A DNA stretch of 64,000 bases, taken from Brevibacterium yomogidense (GTDB taxonomy: Bacteria > Actinomycetota > Actinomycetes > Actinomycetales > Brevibacteriaceae). Made by a program: the position numbers and the translations under genes. The notes under the pieces are model-generated. The model saw nothing but the letters and a program-made list of their open reading frames with translations. It was not told the DNA's origin and did no database searches. Shown here one piece after another: positions 31,158 through 41,256 of the stretch (the first letter of the stretch is position 1; each line of letters begins with the position of its first letter). The DNA is taken from NCBI RefSeq assembly GCF_016107685.1, contig NZ_JABASY010000001.1, positions 834,187 to 898,186 on the forward strand. The letters run 5' to 3'.

Positions 31158-32426
31158 TCACTCACCAGCCTGCTGTCCAGACCCTGTCCAGGGGCTGGCG
31201 GACGGCAGCGCGGTACCGGGCCCTGCCGCGTCGGCGGTGATCGCCTCGCCACCCGTGACTGTGGTGAGGCGGTGCCGCTTCCCGACCCAGGACAGGACCA
31301 GGAGGACCACGGCGAGGATCACGACGGGGACGAGCATGACTGGGCCTCCGACCCCCGCAGACCGGTCGAACCCGGCGTCCATCTGGCCGGTGACGGCGGA
31401 GACGAGGAGGAGGAACAGGTTGTTCGCCGTGTGGATCGCGATCGCCGCCTCGACGCCTCCTGTGCGCTGCGTGAGGATCGACAGGAGCACACCGAACAGC
31501 AGGTAGTAGACGATGAGCCAGATGTCCGCCGCGAAGTGCGCGGCGGAGAACACAGCAGCGCTCGCCGCCGTGCCGACGATGAAGGACCACCGGGGCGACC
31601 GGATCCAGCTGCCGACCGACCGCTGGATGACGCCGCGGAACATGTATTCCTCTGCGGCGGCCTGCAGCGGAGTGGTGAGGATGATGACGAAGAAGAACGC
31701 GAGGGTGGTCCCGGAGAACGTGAGCGTCTGGTAGGCGGGATCGAGGAAGCTCGACGCGGCGAACAGGAGGTAGAGCGGCGCGACGAGCGCGAAGCTGAGC
31801 CACATCCAGCCCCAGCGCAGACCCGGCGCGACCGAATGGAAGTAGCCGACGCGCACTCCGTTGATGAACCGGTGGGCGATGAGCGACAGTGCGGCTGCGG
31901 CGATGAGGCTCAGGTTGGTCGCCGCAAGCATCGCGGGCGTCATGGAGATCCGGCCTTCGATCATCGCTTCCGGGTCCTGCAGGCCCAGGAGCATGTCGAT
32001 GGCCACGGCGACGACGCTCAGCACGATGGAGAAGAGGAGCACCGCGACGATGACGACGGCGATGCTGAGCACGCCCCTCCACCATCGGGTGCGCGGCGTG
32101 CGGTAGCTCGACCCGAACCGCAGACCCGGAAGAGGGGTGAGCGGGTCAGGCCCGGCGGGTGCGCCGGGGGCGAGCGGCGCGGCGGGGATGTGTGGCCCGG
32201 CCTGTCCGTGCGGTCCGGAGGCGACGCCCGGCCCGGCCGGGGCCTGCGGCCCAGCGGGTGTGCCCGGGGCGAACGGTCCGGCCGGCGCATCGGCGGGCCC
32301 GGCCGGTGGGTGCGGCCCGGCCTGCGGGTGCGGCCCGGCTGGTGGGTGCGGCCCGGCCTGCGGGTGCGGCCCGGCTGGTGGCGGAACGGGGGGCGTGGAG
32401 GGCGGGTAAGGCACGTTGTCGGTCAC
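31158..32426 (-). CDS. CPBP-family (CAAX/bacteriocin-processing) intramembrane metalloprotease
   Basis: This multi-spanning membrane protein of 422 aa has the three CPBP motifs: EEYMFRG (EExxxR), FSAAHF (FxxxH) and HTANN (HxxxN). The first 90 residues are a Gly/Pro/Ala/His-rich cytoplasmic segment built from a 30-bp repeat (GPHPQAGPHPP units, 32290-32390). GTG 32426 is chosen because TACAGT lies exactly 6 nt before it, the leaderless pattern seen at many genes here; a longer frame would start at 32492. Family members cleave prenylated proteins or process peptides and bacteriocins. It sits next to the encapsulin gene, on the same strand, but the substrate is unknown. Confidence 0.88.
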   Translation of the reverse strand: MTDNVPYPPSTPPVPPPAGPHPQAGPHPPAGPHPQAGPHPPAGPADAPAGPFAPGTPAGPQAPAGPGVASGPHGQAGPHIPAAPLAPGAPAGPDPLTPLPGLRFGSSYRTPRTRWWRGVLSIAVVIVAVLLFSIVLSVVAVAIDMLLGLQDPEAMIEGRISMTPAMLAATNLSLIAAAALSLIAHRFINGVRVGYFHSVAPGLRWGWMWLSFALVAPLYLLFAASSFLDPAYQTLTFSGTTLAFFFVIILTTPLQAAAEEYMFRGVIQRSVGSWIRSPRWSFIVGTAASAAVFSAAHFAADIWLIVYYLLFGVLLSILTQRTGGVEAAIAIHTANNLFLLLVSAVTGQMDAGFDRSAGVGGPVMLVPVVILAVVLLVLSWVGKRHRLTTVTGGEAITADAAGPGTALPSASPWTGSGQQAGE

Positions 32427-32490
32427 ACGCCCACTGTACGTTCGCGGCTCACCCCTGGGCACGGACGGCTGGGGATGAGATCGTGGACAC

Positions 32491-34560
32491 ATGACGAATC
32501 AGCTCGCCTCGTCGACCAGCCCGTACCTGCGTGCGCACGCAGACAACCCGGTCGAATGGCGCCCGTGGGGGAGGGACGCGTTCGTGGAGGCGCGGGAGCG
32601 TGATGTGCCCGTGCTCGTGAGCATCGGCTATTCGACGTGCCACTGGTGCCATGTGATGGCGCGGGAGTCGTTCTCCGATCCCGCAGTGGGAGAGCTGCTG
32701 CGGGAGTCGATCGTCGCGGTCAAGCTCGACCGGGAGGAGTTGCCCGCAGTCGACGCCTTCTACATGGATGCGCTGCTGGCGATGCGGGGCCAGGGCGGGT
32801 GGCCGCTCAACGTCTTCACGACGCCGGACGCGCGGCCGTTCTTCGCGGGCACGTACTTTCCGCCGGAGCCTCGCGACGGGATGCCGAGCTTCTCCCAGGT
32901 CGTCACGACGATCGCCCGCACGTGGTCGCAGGATCGGGAGCGGGCGGAGTCCATCGCCGACCAGTTGGCGTCGTCGCTGGTCCGCCTGCCTGACCTGTCG
33001 ATGGGGCTGCCCGCCGACGCGCCGGTCCCGGAGGTCGACGACGACACGCTCACCGCCGCCGCCGAGAACCTCCTCGCGACGGAGGACACCCGCTGGGGCG
33101 GCTTCGGCGCCACCCCGAAGTTCCCGCCGATGCTGAGCCTCATCCACCTGCTGCGCCGTCACGACCGTTTCCACACGCCCGAGGCGCCGGCCGGCTCGGA
33201 GCTCGCGGCGGTCCGTCGCACGTTCGCGGGGATCGCCGCGGGCGGGATGCGCGACCAGGTGGACGGGGGCATCGCCCGGTACAGCGTCGATGCGCAGTGG
33301 CACATCCCGCACTTCGAGAAGATGCTCTTCGACAACGCGATGTACCTCAAGGCGGCGGTGCACTGGTGCGAAGCGGAGCGGCAGCGAGAGCCCGGGTCCC
33401 GCTTCACGCGCCTCGCACTGCGGGAAGTGCATGACACCGCCCGCTTCCTCCTGGAGCGGCTCCAGCTGCCGAACGGTGGTTTCGCCTCTGGCCTGGACGC
33501 CGATTCCGTGGACGACGACGCTCACCGCACCGAGGGCGCGTACTACCTGGAGCGGGCGGACGAGGTGCCTGGACCGTTCACGCCGCTCGGCCCAGTCGAC
33601 GCAGCAGCTCCGGGACGTCCCTTTGCGATCGGCTTCCCTGCGATCACCGACTGGGTCCACGGTGAGTCGGCCGGGGACACAGGTGAGGGCGCACCGGAAA
33701 GTGGGGCCACTCCTCGTCACGTCACGCCGGACGGAACTGGCCCAAGCGGGACCGAGCCAAGCGGGACCGAGCCGAGCGGAACCGAGTCGAGCGGCGGTGA
33801 GGCTGACGCGGCACCGTGGGAGACCTCGGCGGCGGTCGCAGCTCGGCATGAACTCGCGGACCGGCGTGCGCAGCGTCAGCTGCCGAACCGCGACGCGAAG
33901 CTGGTGAGCGAATGGAACGGCCTCGCGATCATCGCCCTCGAAGAGGCGGGGCGGCGGCTCGGGGAAGACGAGTGGATCACCGCCGCGCGCCGAGCGTTCG
34001 ACGCAGTCGTCGAGTCGAACTGGGGTGACAGCCTCGTCCGAAGCAGCACGGACGGCGTCGCGGGCCCGGGCTCGGCAGGCCTCGCTGATGCGGCCCAGAT
34101 GGCAGTCGCCGCGCACGCTCTCGGCGAGCACGACTGGTTCCGGCGGATGCTCGGCGACGCCTTGGGCTTCGTCGTGTTCCCGCAGCGGGACCGGGAAGGC
34201 TCCCGGGACGGCGCGGAAGGGGACGCCGACCAGCCGTCGGCCGCCTCGGGCACGGGAAGTGCTCACCGCTGGGAAGGTGCGAGTCTGCTCGATGCGCACG
34301 GGGACGGGATCGTGCCGGCGCGGGGGTCGGACCCGCTCGACGACTCGACCCCCTCGGGCCGGTCCGCGCTCATCGAAGCGCTGCGCGCGGCGACCGAGGG
34401 CGAGGACGACACCGTCGACGCGAACGGGCGTCCTGTCAGCACGCAGGAGCTGGCCGATCTGCGTCGCCGGTTGCTTGCGTCGGTGATGCCGGCACTGCAG
34501 CAGGCGACCCGGTCCCTGGGCTGGGTGCTCGCGGAGGCCGAGGTCGACGCGGCCGGGTGA
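32491..34560 (+). CDS. DUF255 thioredoxin-fold protein (YyaL/spermatogenesis-associated 20 family)
   Basis: The 689-aa product has an N-terminal thioredoxin-like domain with the STCHWCHVM motif (C50, C53). An (alpha/alpha)6 barrel-like region of glucosamine-isomerase or cellobiose-epimerase type follows. Typical features are [40 protein letters not shown] and GLDADSVDD. Length agrees with the family (about 650-690). A 15-bp unit GGGACCGAGCCAAGC is expanded in frame near 33740-33795, giving a GTEPS run, and a second low-complexity insert lies near 34190-34260. Its cellular role is unknown in bacteria. It starts divergent from the CPBP protease gene. Confidence 0.88.
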   Translation: MTNQLASSTSPYLRAHADNPVEWRPWGRDAFVEARERDVPVLVSIGYSTCHWCHVMARESFSDPAVGELLRESIVAVKLDREELPAVDAFYMDALLAMRGQGGWPLNVFTTPDARPFFAGTYFPPEPRDGMPSFSQVVTTIARTWSQDRERAESIADQLASSLVRLPDLSMGLPADAPVPEVDDDTLTAAAENLLATEDTRWGGFGATPKFPPMLSLIHLLRRHDRFHTPEAPAGSELAAVRRTFAGIAAGGMRDQVDGGIARYSVDAQWHIPHFEKMLFDNAMYLKAAVHWCEAERQREPGSRFTRLALREVHDTARFLLERLQLPNGGFASGLDADSVDDDAHRTEGAYYLERADEVPGPFTPLGPVDAAAPGRPFAIGFPAITDWVHGESAGDTGEGAPESGATPRHVTPDGTGPSGTEPSGTEPSGTESSGGEADAAPWETSAAVAARHELADRRAQRQLPNRDAKLVSEWNGLAIIALEEAGRRLGEDEWITAARRAFDAVVESNWGDSLVRSSTDGVAGPGSAGLADAAQMAVAAHALGEHDWFRRMLGDALGFVVFPQRDREGSRDGAEGDADQPSAASGTGSAHRWEGASLLDAHGDGIVPARGSDPLDDSTPSGRSALIEALRAATEGEDDTVDANGRPVSTQELADLRRRLLASVMPALQQATRSLGWVLAEAEVDAAG

Positions 34561-34644
34561 GCGGACGCCCGCAGCGGCCGGCGGCCGCTGCCGGGGGTGA
34601 GTGGGATGCCATGGTCCGTTCACTGGATGCTCAGCGCCATCGGA

Positions 34645-34650
34645 TAGCGT
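34645..34650 (+). promoter_or_regulatory. -10 box for leaderless thioredoxin mRNA
   Basis: TAGCGT ends exactly 6 nt before the thioredoxin ATG, which places the transcript start at or next to the A of ATG. It is one of about ten genes in the window with this arrangement. Confidence 0.55.
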
Positions 34651-34656
34651 GAACCC

Positions 34657-35100
34657 ATGAGCACGAGCACAATCACGTCCGACAACCTGCAGTCGACCAT
34701 CGGGGACAACGACATCGTCATCCTCGATTTCTGGGCGGATTGGTGCGGACCCTGCCGCAACTTCGCCCCTGTCTTCGAGCAGTCCTCCGAGCAGCACAGC
34801 GACATCGTGTTCGGCAAGGTCGACACGGAGGCAGAGCAGCAGCTTGCCAGCGCGTTCGGCATCACGTCGATCCCTACCCTCATGGTGTTCCGCGAGGGTG
34901 TCGGGGTATTCCGTCAGGCAGGTGCGCTTGCAGCGCCTCAGCTCGAAGAGCTGATCAGCGGTGTGCGGAGCCTCGATATGGAGGACGTGCACAAGCAGGT
35001 GGAGGAGCAGAAGGAGAAGCTGGCACAGGAGGCGGCCCAGCAGCAGGCCCAGCAGGAGCAGGGCGGCGGGGCAGCCGGCACCTCGCCCACGGACTTCTGA
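34657..35100 (+). CDS. trxA: thioredoxin with C-terminal Gln-rich extension
   Basis: This cytoplasmic disulfide reductase has the active site WCGPC (C30, C33) in FWADWCGPCRNFAP, and the cis-proline region TSIPTLMVF. The thioredoxin fold ends near residue 105. A further 40 residues form a charged coiled-coil-like segment rich in Gln and Glu and then a GGGAAG tail, which ordinary thioredoxins lack. It probably starts leaderless from TAGCGT. It follows the DUF255 gene but has its own promoter, and ends before a bidirectional terminator. Confidence 0.92.
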   Translation: MSTSTITSDNLQSTIGDNDIVILDFWADWCGPCRNFAPVFEQSSEQHSDIVFGKVDTEAEQQLASAFGITSIPTLMVFREGVGVFRQAGALAAPQLEELISGVRSLDMEDVHKQVEEQKEKLAQEAAQQQAQQEQGGGAAGTSPTDF

Positions 35101-35149
35101 CCACGACGGCAGGCGCGGACATGAGGTGAGCGGGGAGACCTGCGCTCAC

Positions 35150-35262
35150 CACGCCGGGTTGCACTGCCCATCCCGGGTTGCAGTCCCTACACCGGGCACC
35201 GGGCACCGGGCTGCATCCCCCACACCGGGCTGCACCGCTCACGCCGGGCTGCGCTGCCCACT
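35150..35262. repeat. degenerate tandem repeats after trxA
   Basis: Units of about 20 nt with core CACCGGGCTGCA follow each other between trxA and its terminator, with variants CGCCGGGTTGCA and CACCGGGCACCGGGC. They lack coding character. Confidence 0.6.
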
Positions 35263-35279
35263 GTCTTCGAGGACATACC

Positions 35280-35306
35280 GGCCCACCATCGTCGAGATGG
35301 TGGGCC
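35280..35306. terminator. bidirectional terminator trxA / M18 peptidase
   Basis: GGCCCACCAT and ATGGTGGGCC form a perfect 10-bp stem with a 7-nt loop between two convergent genes. The following GTTCGCGTGTTC is only weakly T-rich. Confidence 0.75.
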
Positions 35307-35316
35307 GTTCGCGTGT

Positions 35317-36834
35317 TCAGCGCCCGAGGAACGCTCCGAGCGCCGCGCGCAGGTCCGCCAGATCGGAGATCGCGCACATCTCACGTGCGGAGTGCATCGA
35401 CCACAGCGGCGGCCCGATGTCGACCGTCGTCATCCCCAGCCGGGTCGCGGTGAGAGGTCCGATGGTCGATCCGCAGGGAATCGTGTTGTTCGAGACGAAC
35501 TCCTGGTACCCCACTCCCGCATCCCTGCACGCGCGCGCCCACACGGCTGTTCCGACGGCATCGGTGGCGTAGCGCTGCTGCGCGTTGATCTTGAGCAGCG
35601 GGCCGCTTCCCAGGCGCGGTCGGTTCACGGGGTCGTGGTGGCCGGGGTAGTTCGGGTGGACCGCGTGCCCCGCATCGGAGGAGATGCAGGCCGACCCGGA
35701 CAGCGCGCGGAGATGGTCGCCGCGTGACTGGTCCAGGCCTGCGGTGATCCGTTCGAGGACGTCGGCGAGGAAGGGGCCGCTCGCGCCGGACCGTGTCTCC
35801 GACCCGACTTCCTCGTGGTCGAAGGCTGCGAGCACGGCGATACCGGTCAGCTGCGCGGTGTCGACCTGTTCGAGAGCACTCATCCCTGCCCACACCGATG
35901 CGAGGTTGTCGAGGCGCGGGGACGCGAGGAACTCGCTGTGTGCCCCGAACACCGCCGGCTCCTGGACGGGGAACGTGAGGACGTCGTAGCCGTCGATGTA
36001 TTCGATGTCGACGCCGGCCGATTCTGCGAGAAGGCCCAGCACGATCGACCCGGCGGAGTCCACGTTCGTATTTCCGGCGTTCGAGGCTGCCATGCCCGAG
36101 GTGTCCACGCCCGGGGTGCCTACGCCCGGGGTGCCTACGCCCGGGGTGCCTACGCCCGGGATGCCCATGCCCGGGGTGCCCGAGGCCCCGGCCCCCGCCA
36201 CCTCCACCATGTCTGCCAGCCCGATGACCGGCTGCGTGTGGCGCTGCCGATCGAGGGCGAGGCCGTCATTCGCCTTCCGGTCCAGGTGGATCGCCAATTG
36301 GGGGATGCGTGCGATGGGCCCCGTCCGAGCGAGGACGGCAGTGCCGTCGCGCAGGACCAGGCGTCCGGCGAAGCACAGCTCGCGGTCCAGCCACGAATTG
36401 ATGAGCGGGCCGCCGTAGATCTCCACACCTGTTTGGAGTGCACCTTCGGCGGTGAAGTCGGGCTGCGGCTTGAGCTTGAAGCCGGGGGAGTCGGTATGCG
36501 CCCCTACGACATGGAACGGAAGGACGCGGGGGGTCGCATCCGTGTCGTGGTCTGTGGGGATCGCGAAAGCGAGGATGGCCCCATCGCGTACGACCACGTA
36601 CCTGCCGCCGCGCTGCAGGGCCCACGCGTCGTCTTCGTCAAGCTCTTCGAACCCGGCTCCCACGAGCCGCTCCCGCACCGCGTACGCGGCGTGATACGAC
36701 GACGGCGACTCCATGACGAAGGCGGACAGGTCCGCCGCCAGGACCGCGTCCACCGCCGAGGTCGTGGACAGCCCCGAACTGTACCGCCCGCCCGAGCTTC
36801 CCTGACCGACACCATGTGCAGCTGAGTTCGTCAT
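35317..36834 (-). CDS. M18-family aspartyl aminopeptidase
   Basis: This 505-aa zinc aminopeptidase removes N-terminal Asp or Glu from peptides. Metal-binding parts of the family are visible: VVGAHTDSPGFKLKPQ, AAFDHEEVGSE, and MHSAREM near the C-terminus. YGGPLINSWLDRELCFAGR is also diagnostic. Around residues 215-245 a 15-bp unit (GGGGTGCCTACGCCC on the plus strand, 36115-36175) is expanded in frame and gives GVGTP repeats where relatives have a short loop. TAGGCT lies 6 nt before the ATG at 36834, so it is probably leaderless. It converges on trxA. Confidence 0.92.
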   Translation of the reverse strand: MTNSAAHGVGQGSSGGRYSSGLSTTSAVDAVLAADLSAFVMESPSSYHAAYAVRERLVGAGFEELDEDDAWALQRGGRYVVVRDGAILAFAIPTDHDTDATPRVLPFHVVGAHTDSPGFKLKPQPDFTAEGALQTGVEIYGGPLINSWLDRELCFAGRLVLRDGTAVLARTGPIARIPQLAIHLDRKANDGLALDRQRHTQPVIGLADMVEVAGAGASGTPGMGIPGVGTPGVGTPGVGTPGVDTSGMAASNAGNTNVDSAGSIVLGLLAESAGVDIEYIDGYDVLTFPVQEPAVFGAHSEFLASPRLDNLASVWAGMSALEQVDTAQLTGIAVLAAFDHEEVGSETRSGASGPFLADVLERITAGLDQSRGDHLRALSGSACISSDAGHAVHPNYPGHHDPVNRPRLGSGPLLKINAQQRYATDAVGTAVWARACRDAGVGYQEFVSNNTIPCGSTIGPLTATRLGMTTVDIGPPLWSMHSAREMCAISDLADLRAALGAFLGR

Positions 36835-36859
36835 GCGACCAGCCTAGGCGCAGGTACGG

Positions 36860-37109
36860 ACACACCCGCGGTGGCTCGGAGGCCGCGCGCCTCACGGAGA
36901 GCTTGTGCGTCACAGAGGACTCGTGCCTCACCGAGGACGCCAACCACGACAGAGAACGCCGGTCACGACGGCTTCCCCGTGACCGGAATGGCGTGGCGCC
37001 TGCGCGGGAACGGCACGGAACCGAAAGAGATTCACCAGAACACTAGACCGAAAAGCGTAGTTCGACTAGAGTGTTCTATAACTAATCGAACGAAGGGGTG
37101 TGAGGCGGC
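36860..37109. other. intergenic region before the HNH gene
   Basis: It holds three degenerate copies of a roughly 20-nt unit with core GTCACAGAGGACTCGTG (36890-36945). Nearer the HNH gene lies a dyad, TTCGA (37061-37065) and TCGAA (37086-37090), around TATAAC (37077-37082), which may be the -10 of the HNH gene. ACTAGA occurs twice (37042 and 37065). Confidence 0.4.
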
Positions 37110-39344
37110 GTGGTGAGTCTCGACCAGGAACCCGGGCCGCCGGTTGAAGAGCCGCGGTTCCGTGTCCCCTTCTCCGACGCGGACAGGGATCTGCTCGAGG
37201 AGAGGGTTCCTCACCTGCTGGCGCTGCTCGACGAGACACTGGACGTGCGCGATGCCCAGTCGGGACATCGATTGTTCGGAGCACGAGAGACGCTTTCCGG
37301 GATTCGAGCGCTGGAGGTGATCGGCCGCCTCGTGGGGGCAATGGGTGCCGAAATGCTTGCCCACTACTGCCGGGCTGGGGACAGCACCGCGCACGGGTAC
37401 CGGTCGACCGAGCAGTTGCTCGTGGGGGAGTTCCGCATCACTGCCGGCGAAGCTCGGCGACGCAAGGTCCTGAGTGAGACGCTCGTCAGTCGGATCTCCG
37501 AGTCCGGCCAAGAGCTGGAGCCGCTGCGCCCGGCGGTCGCAGCGGAATTCGCGAACGGCAGGCTCTCCGCTGACGAAGCGAAGGCGCTGTGCGACGCGGT
37601 CGATGACCTGCCTCCCACGATCCACGCGATGTATGCGGACCGGGTCGAGAAGACTCTTGTCGAACTCGCGCCGACCGTGACGCTCAAAGACGTCCCGAAG
37701 CTGCGGGAGAGGATCATCCAGCACATCGACCCCGATGGGACCCTGCCACGGCACGAACCGGACCCGCACAAGTACAGCGTCTCGCTGACGCAGCAGAGGA
37801 ACGGCGACTGGAGGCTGAGGGGTCTTCTCGACTGTCCGACAGGGACGACTCTTCGCGCCCTCCTGTACGGGCGGATGAAGGATGCGGACGTTCCGGTCGC
37901 AGTGCGCCCGAACAGGGCCTGCAACACGGATGGCACGGAACCGTCTCCTGCAGAGACCTCATGCGAGGAAACTTTCTCGCCGTCGTCGTCGCCGCGACTG
38001 TCCGGCAGCGGCACGCGTCGACCGGGCCTGGATGACGCGGACGACTACTCCGTGACCTCCGCGCCCAGCAGGACCCGTGCGACGGACTGCTCTGCCCCGA
38101 GCCGGGACGATGCGCACAGTGACGCCGGCGACGGCCGTCACGGAGCACCTCAGGACGGGGGCGACCCCCGCAGCGTGGATCAGGGTGGAAACCAGGAGGA
38201 GACCATTCCGCAGATTCCCCTCGAAGCGATGTGGGAGGACACCCGCATCACGATGCACGCAGACGCGACGATCGAGGTGGGTGGTCAGCAGGGCACGCTC
38301 GTCGAGGACGAGCCCTGCTTCTACCTCAACCCCGCCGGATGGCCCATCCATCTGAGTGAGCGTGTGTCAGAAGAAGCCCAGAGGCTGCTCGCGGAGGCCA
38401 AGACCTCCGAATCAGGCGTTGCCACGACCGTGGTGTGGGAGAAGACCCTTGGGCGGGCGCCGGTTGGCAGCACTCAGCCCGGGGAGGACTCCGGCTCACC
38501 GCCTTCCTCGCCACCACCCGGGGAGCAACCCGCCCCGCCATCACCGGGGGAGCAACCCGACCCGCCATCACCCGGGGAAGAGTCTGCTTCCACACCGCCC
38601 GGCGAAGAATCTGCTTCCCCACTGCGGAACCCCAGCGGCTCAGACTGCAGCGATGCGGCAGTCGACCCGCGCCCTGTCTCCGCTTACCAATCCGAAGGCG
38701 TCTTCGCGGACGGCAGCCAGAGCGGGCGGCGGACAGCGGAACCAGTCGGTGCGGACGCGCCGGGACTCGCTCGACACGACCGGTTCGCCTTCCTCCTGCG
38801 CAGCGTCGCCCGGGAGCGAGTCCTCCACGGGGCAGACCACGCTCTCGTCGTCACCGCCACCGCGGACGAACTGACCAAGCCCCACTCGATCCTCAACACC
38901 CACGCGGGAGCGTCGACGACCCTCGGCAACCTCGAGCGGTGGTCGAACGCCGCCCAGATGTTCGTGCACATCAAGGACGGCGCCGGTCGATCGGTCGGAA
39001 TCCGATCGCAGGGTCGCTTCGCCACACGCACCCAGATGGCGGTGCTCGCCGCGCGGGATCAGGGGTGCACCTTCCCCGACTGCGACGCACCCGCCGAATG
39101 GTGCGAAGCGCACCACATCATCGCCTACGCACGAGGTGGGCAGACGACAGTCGACAACCTCACGCTTGTCTGCCCCTTCCACCACCGGTGGTTCGAACGA
39201 TCCGGGTGGGACTCCGTGTTCGCCCGTGGACTCCCCGCGTGGAGGCCTCCGAAGTCGTCCGACCCGCGCCAACGACTCCTGTTCCACTCCAGATTCCGCA
39301 TCGCACTGCTGGGCCTGCCCCCGGAACTTCCCCTCGGCGCATGA
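37110..39344 (+). CDS. DUF222 / 13E12-repeat family HNH endonuclease-like protein
   Basis: This 744-aa protein belongs to an actinobacterial family that exists in many copies per genome. The N-terminal DUF222 region includes GAEMLAHYCRAG and LLVGEFRITAGEARRR. The C-terminal HNH domain has CTFPDCDAP, EAHHIIAYARGG and NLTLVCPFHHRW, with the metal-binding cysteines and histidines intact. The centre, from about residue 270 to 560, is long and low-complexity. It includes a 24-27-bp repeat expanded in frame (38505-38615) that gives PSPGEQPDP and PGEESAS runs. It starts with GTG at 37110. Whether it cleaves DNA, and whether it is linked to mobility, is not known. Confidence 0.88.
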   Translation: MVSLDQEPGPPVEEPRFRVPFSDADRDLLEERVPHLLALLDETLDVRDAQSGHRLFGARETLSGIRALEVIGRLVGAMGAEMLAHYCRAGDSTAHGYRSTEQLLVGEFRITAGEARRRKVLSETLVSRISESGQELEPLRPAVAAEFANGRLSADEAKALCDAVDDLPPTIHAMYADRVEKTLVELAPTVTLKDVPKLRERIIQHIDPDGTLPRHEPDPHKYSVSLTQQRNGDWRLRGLLDCPTGTTLRALLYGRMKDADVPVAVRPNRACNTDGTEPSPAETSCEETFSPSSSPRLSGSGTRRPGLDDADDYSVTSAPSRTRATDCSAPSRDDAHSDAGDGRHGAPQDGGDPRSVDQGGNQEETIPQIPLEAMWEDTRITMHADATIEVGGQQGTLVEDEPCFYLNPAGWPIHLSERVSEEAQRLLAEAKTSESGVATTVVWEKTLGRAPVGSTQPGEDSGSPPSSPPPGEQPAPPSPGEQPDPPSPGEESASTPPGEESASPLRNPSGSDCSDAAVDPRPVSAYQSEGVFADGSQSGRRTAEPVGADAPGLARHDRFAFLLRSVARERVLHGADHALVVTATADELTKPHSILNTHAGASTTLGNLERWSNAAQMFVHIKDGAGRSVGIRSQGRFATRTQMAVLAARDQGCTFPDCDAPAEWCEAHHIIAYARGGQTTVDNLTLVCPFHHRWFERSGWDSVFARGLPAWRPPKSSDPRQRLLFHSRFRIALLGLPPELPLGA

Positions 39345-39420
39345 GAGTCCGACCCATCGCACTGTGAGCATGCAGCACACCGGCCGGTCGGGCCGAACGC
39401 CCGCGGAGAAGCACGCGATC

Positions 39421-39535
39421 AGTCAGCCTGGTCGGAGTCCCACAGGGGCCCACTCGGCGAGTCAGCCTGGACGGTGTCCCATAGGGGCCCACTCGGCCAG
39501 TCAGCCTGAACGGCGTCCCACGGTGACGCACGCGA
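39421..39535. repeat. three tandem copies of a 39-nt unit
   Basis: Copies start at 39421, 39460 and 39499 with the shared core GTCAGCCTG-N3-CGG-N2-TCCCA-AGGGGCCCACTCGGC; the third diverges at its end. The array fills the gap between the HNH gene and the MFS transporter. No part of it matches other arrays in the window. Confidence 0.8.
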
Positions 39536-39595
39536 CCAGCCGGTTCCGTCGAATCCGCACACGGGGCGCATCCCGTGCGGCTACCCTTGACTGTC

Positions 39596-41062
39596 GTGTT
39601 CGCTTCTCTGATCCGCCTGCTCGGCTGGGGGTACATCCCCATCGCCGTCATCGCGAAACTCCCATTCGCGATGTCCGTCGTCGCCGTCATGACGGCGGTG
39701 TCCGCCCTGCGGGGCTCCTACTCGGAAGCAGGCATCACCGCAGCACTCGTCGGCGTCGGGACGGCGATCTCCGGGCCCCTCATGGGAGCCGCCGCCGACC
39801 GCTGGGGACAGCGACCCGTCCTCCTCATCCTCGGAGTCGCGAACGCCACCGCCCTCCTCGGCCTCGCCTGGGCGCTGCTCAACGAAGCCACATCGCCCGT
39901 CATCCTCACCATGGGCCTCCTCATCGGTCTCACCGCACCCCAAGCCTCGTCCATGGTCCGCTCACGCTGGCTGCTCGCCATCGACGCCGAGATGCCCGCC
40001 ACCTCCCGCAGCCGCTCCACCTCCGCAGTCCTGTCCTACGAGTCCATGACCGACGAACTCATGTTCGTGTTCGGCCCGGTCATCGTCGGGGTCTCCGCCG
40101 TCGCGTGGGGCACCGTGTCACCCGTGGTGGGGGCCTCCCTCCTCACCGCGGTCGGCATCATCGCGTTCGCCCTGCACCGGTCTGCCGAATACGCGCAGGG
40201 CCGGACAGGCAAACGCGCACCCACGGGACGGGGTGCTTCAGCTGCGCCGGTCGTCGACACTTCTGACACTGCAGCGGGATCGACTGTCGCGGCGACGGGC
40301 TCTCCCACTTCGGCAGGCGGCGGGAACACTTCGGCAAACGGCCAAGCCGCTTCGGCAAACGGCCAAGCCGCTTCGGCAGACGGCGGTGGCGCCCCGACGA
40401 GCGGAACACCTGCAGCGGCGACAGAGCCTTCCGCGGCACAGGTCGAGACGGCGCCGGGCCCGGACCCGGTCGCGATGCTGTTCCGCGCTGCGGTGCTCCT
40501 GCCCGTCGGCGGCATGGTCTGCATCGGTCTGTTCTTCGGTTCGACTCTCACGAGCCTCACCGCATTCATGGAGACGCTCGGCAACGCGGACGCCACCGGA
40601 ATCCTCTACGGCGTCATGGGCGTCGGGTCAGCGATCTGCGCGCTCTCCGTCGTCCTCCTGCCCGAAGCGTTCCGCCTGCGAGCACGGTGGCTGGTGTTCG
40701 CCACCCTCATGTTCGTCGGCTGCCTCCTCTACACACAGGGAGAGACCCTCACGTTCTTCGTCGTCGCACTCCTCATCATGGGCGCGGGCGTCGGACCGAG
40801 CCTCGTCACACTCTTCGCGATCGCGTCCGAGCAGTCACCCGCAGGACGTCTCACCACCGTCATGGCGATGATGAGCACCGGCGTCGTCGTCGGGCAGTCG
40901 GCGTCCTCCGCGCTGAGCGGCACGCTGCTGGACGGCGCGGGCCTCGCCGTCGGACTGTGGGGACCCGCGGTGTCGGGAGCGCTGCTCGTCACCCTCGGTG
41001 TCGCCTACCACTGGACCGTCCGCCCACGACCCCGCCCCCGCGAAGAAGTCGTCGCAGCCTGA
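39596..41062 (+). CDS. MFS transporter
   Basis: This major-facilitator membrane protein of 488 aa has twelve hydrophobic helices. After helix 2 it has the motif GPLMGAAADRWGQRPVL, the signature loop of the superfamily. GTG 39596 is selected because TACCCT lies 8 nt upstream and no ribosome site precedes the longer frame at 39575. The central cytoplasmic loop between helices 6 and 7 (about residues 200-290) is expanded. It contains a 21-bp unit (CGGCAAACGGCCAAGCCGCTT) repeated in frame, giving ANGQAAS runs. The substrate is unknown. A second MFS protein of similar design lies at 47632-48888. Confidence 0.9.
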   Translation: MFASLIRLLGWGYIPIAVIAKLPFAMSVVAVMTAVSALRGSYSEAGITAALVGVGTAISGPLMGAAADRWGQRPVLLILGVANATALLGLAWALLNEATSPVILTMGLLIGLTAPQASSMVRSRWLLAIDAEMPATSRSRSTSAVLSYESMTDELMFVFGPVIVGVSAVAWGTVSPVVGASLLTAVGIIAFALHRSAEYAQGRTGKRAPTGRGASAAPVVDTSDTAAGSTVAATGSPTSAGGGNTSANGQAASANGQAASADGGGAPTSGTPAAATEPSAAQVETAPGPDPVAMLFRAAVLLPVGGMVCIGLFFGSTLTSLTAFMETLGNADATGILYGVMGVGSAICALSVVLLPEAFRLRARWLVFATLMFVGCLLYTQGETLTFFVVALLIMGAGVGPSLVTLFAIASEQSPAGRLTTVMAMMSTGVVVGQSASSALSGTLLDGAGLAVGLWGPAVSGALLVTLGVAYHWTVRPRPRPREEVVAA

Positions 41063-41256
41063 CAGTGAGTTCAGGGGCCGCCCCGCCTCTCACACGCTGC
41101 CTCGGGCCACCACCGCCGGGTCCTTCGATCCGAGACCGAATCGCACTGAGTTCGTGCGAGCGAATCGTCCTAAGCCGCCGGTCATCGCATCCTAAGCGGA
41201 TGACCAACGAAGTGTCCTAGGATGGCAGGCGATGCCGCCGGCTGCGGCGTCTGGCG

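Noticed and set aside
37061..37090. Possible LexA (SOS) box before the HNH gene
   Set aside because: The actinobacterial LexA box is TCGAAC-N4-GTTCGA. Here the halves TCGACT and GTTCTA have the wrong bases and a spacer of five. The TTCGA/TCGAA dyad is too widely spaced.
37110..39344. HNH protein as part of a homing element or phage
   Set aside because: No inverted repeats, integrase or attachment sites surround it. DUF222/13E12 proteins are chromosomal repeats in many actinobacteria.
39421..39535. CRISPR-like array
   Set aside because: The three 39-nt units are directly adjacent with no spacers, and there are no cas genes.
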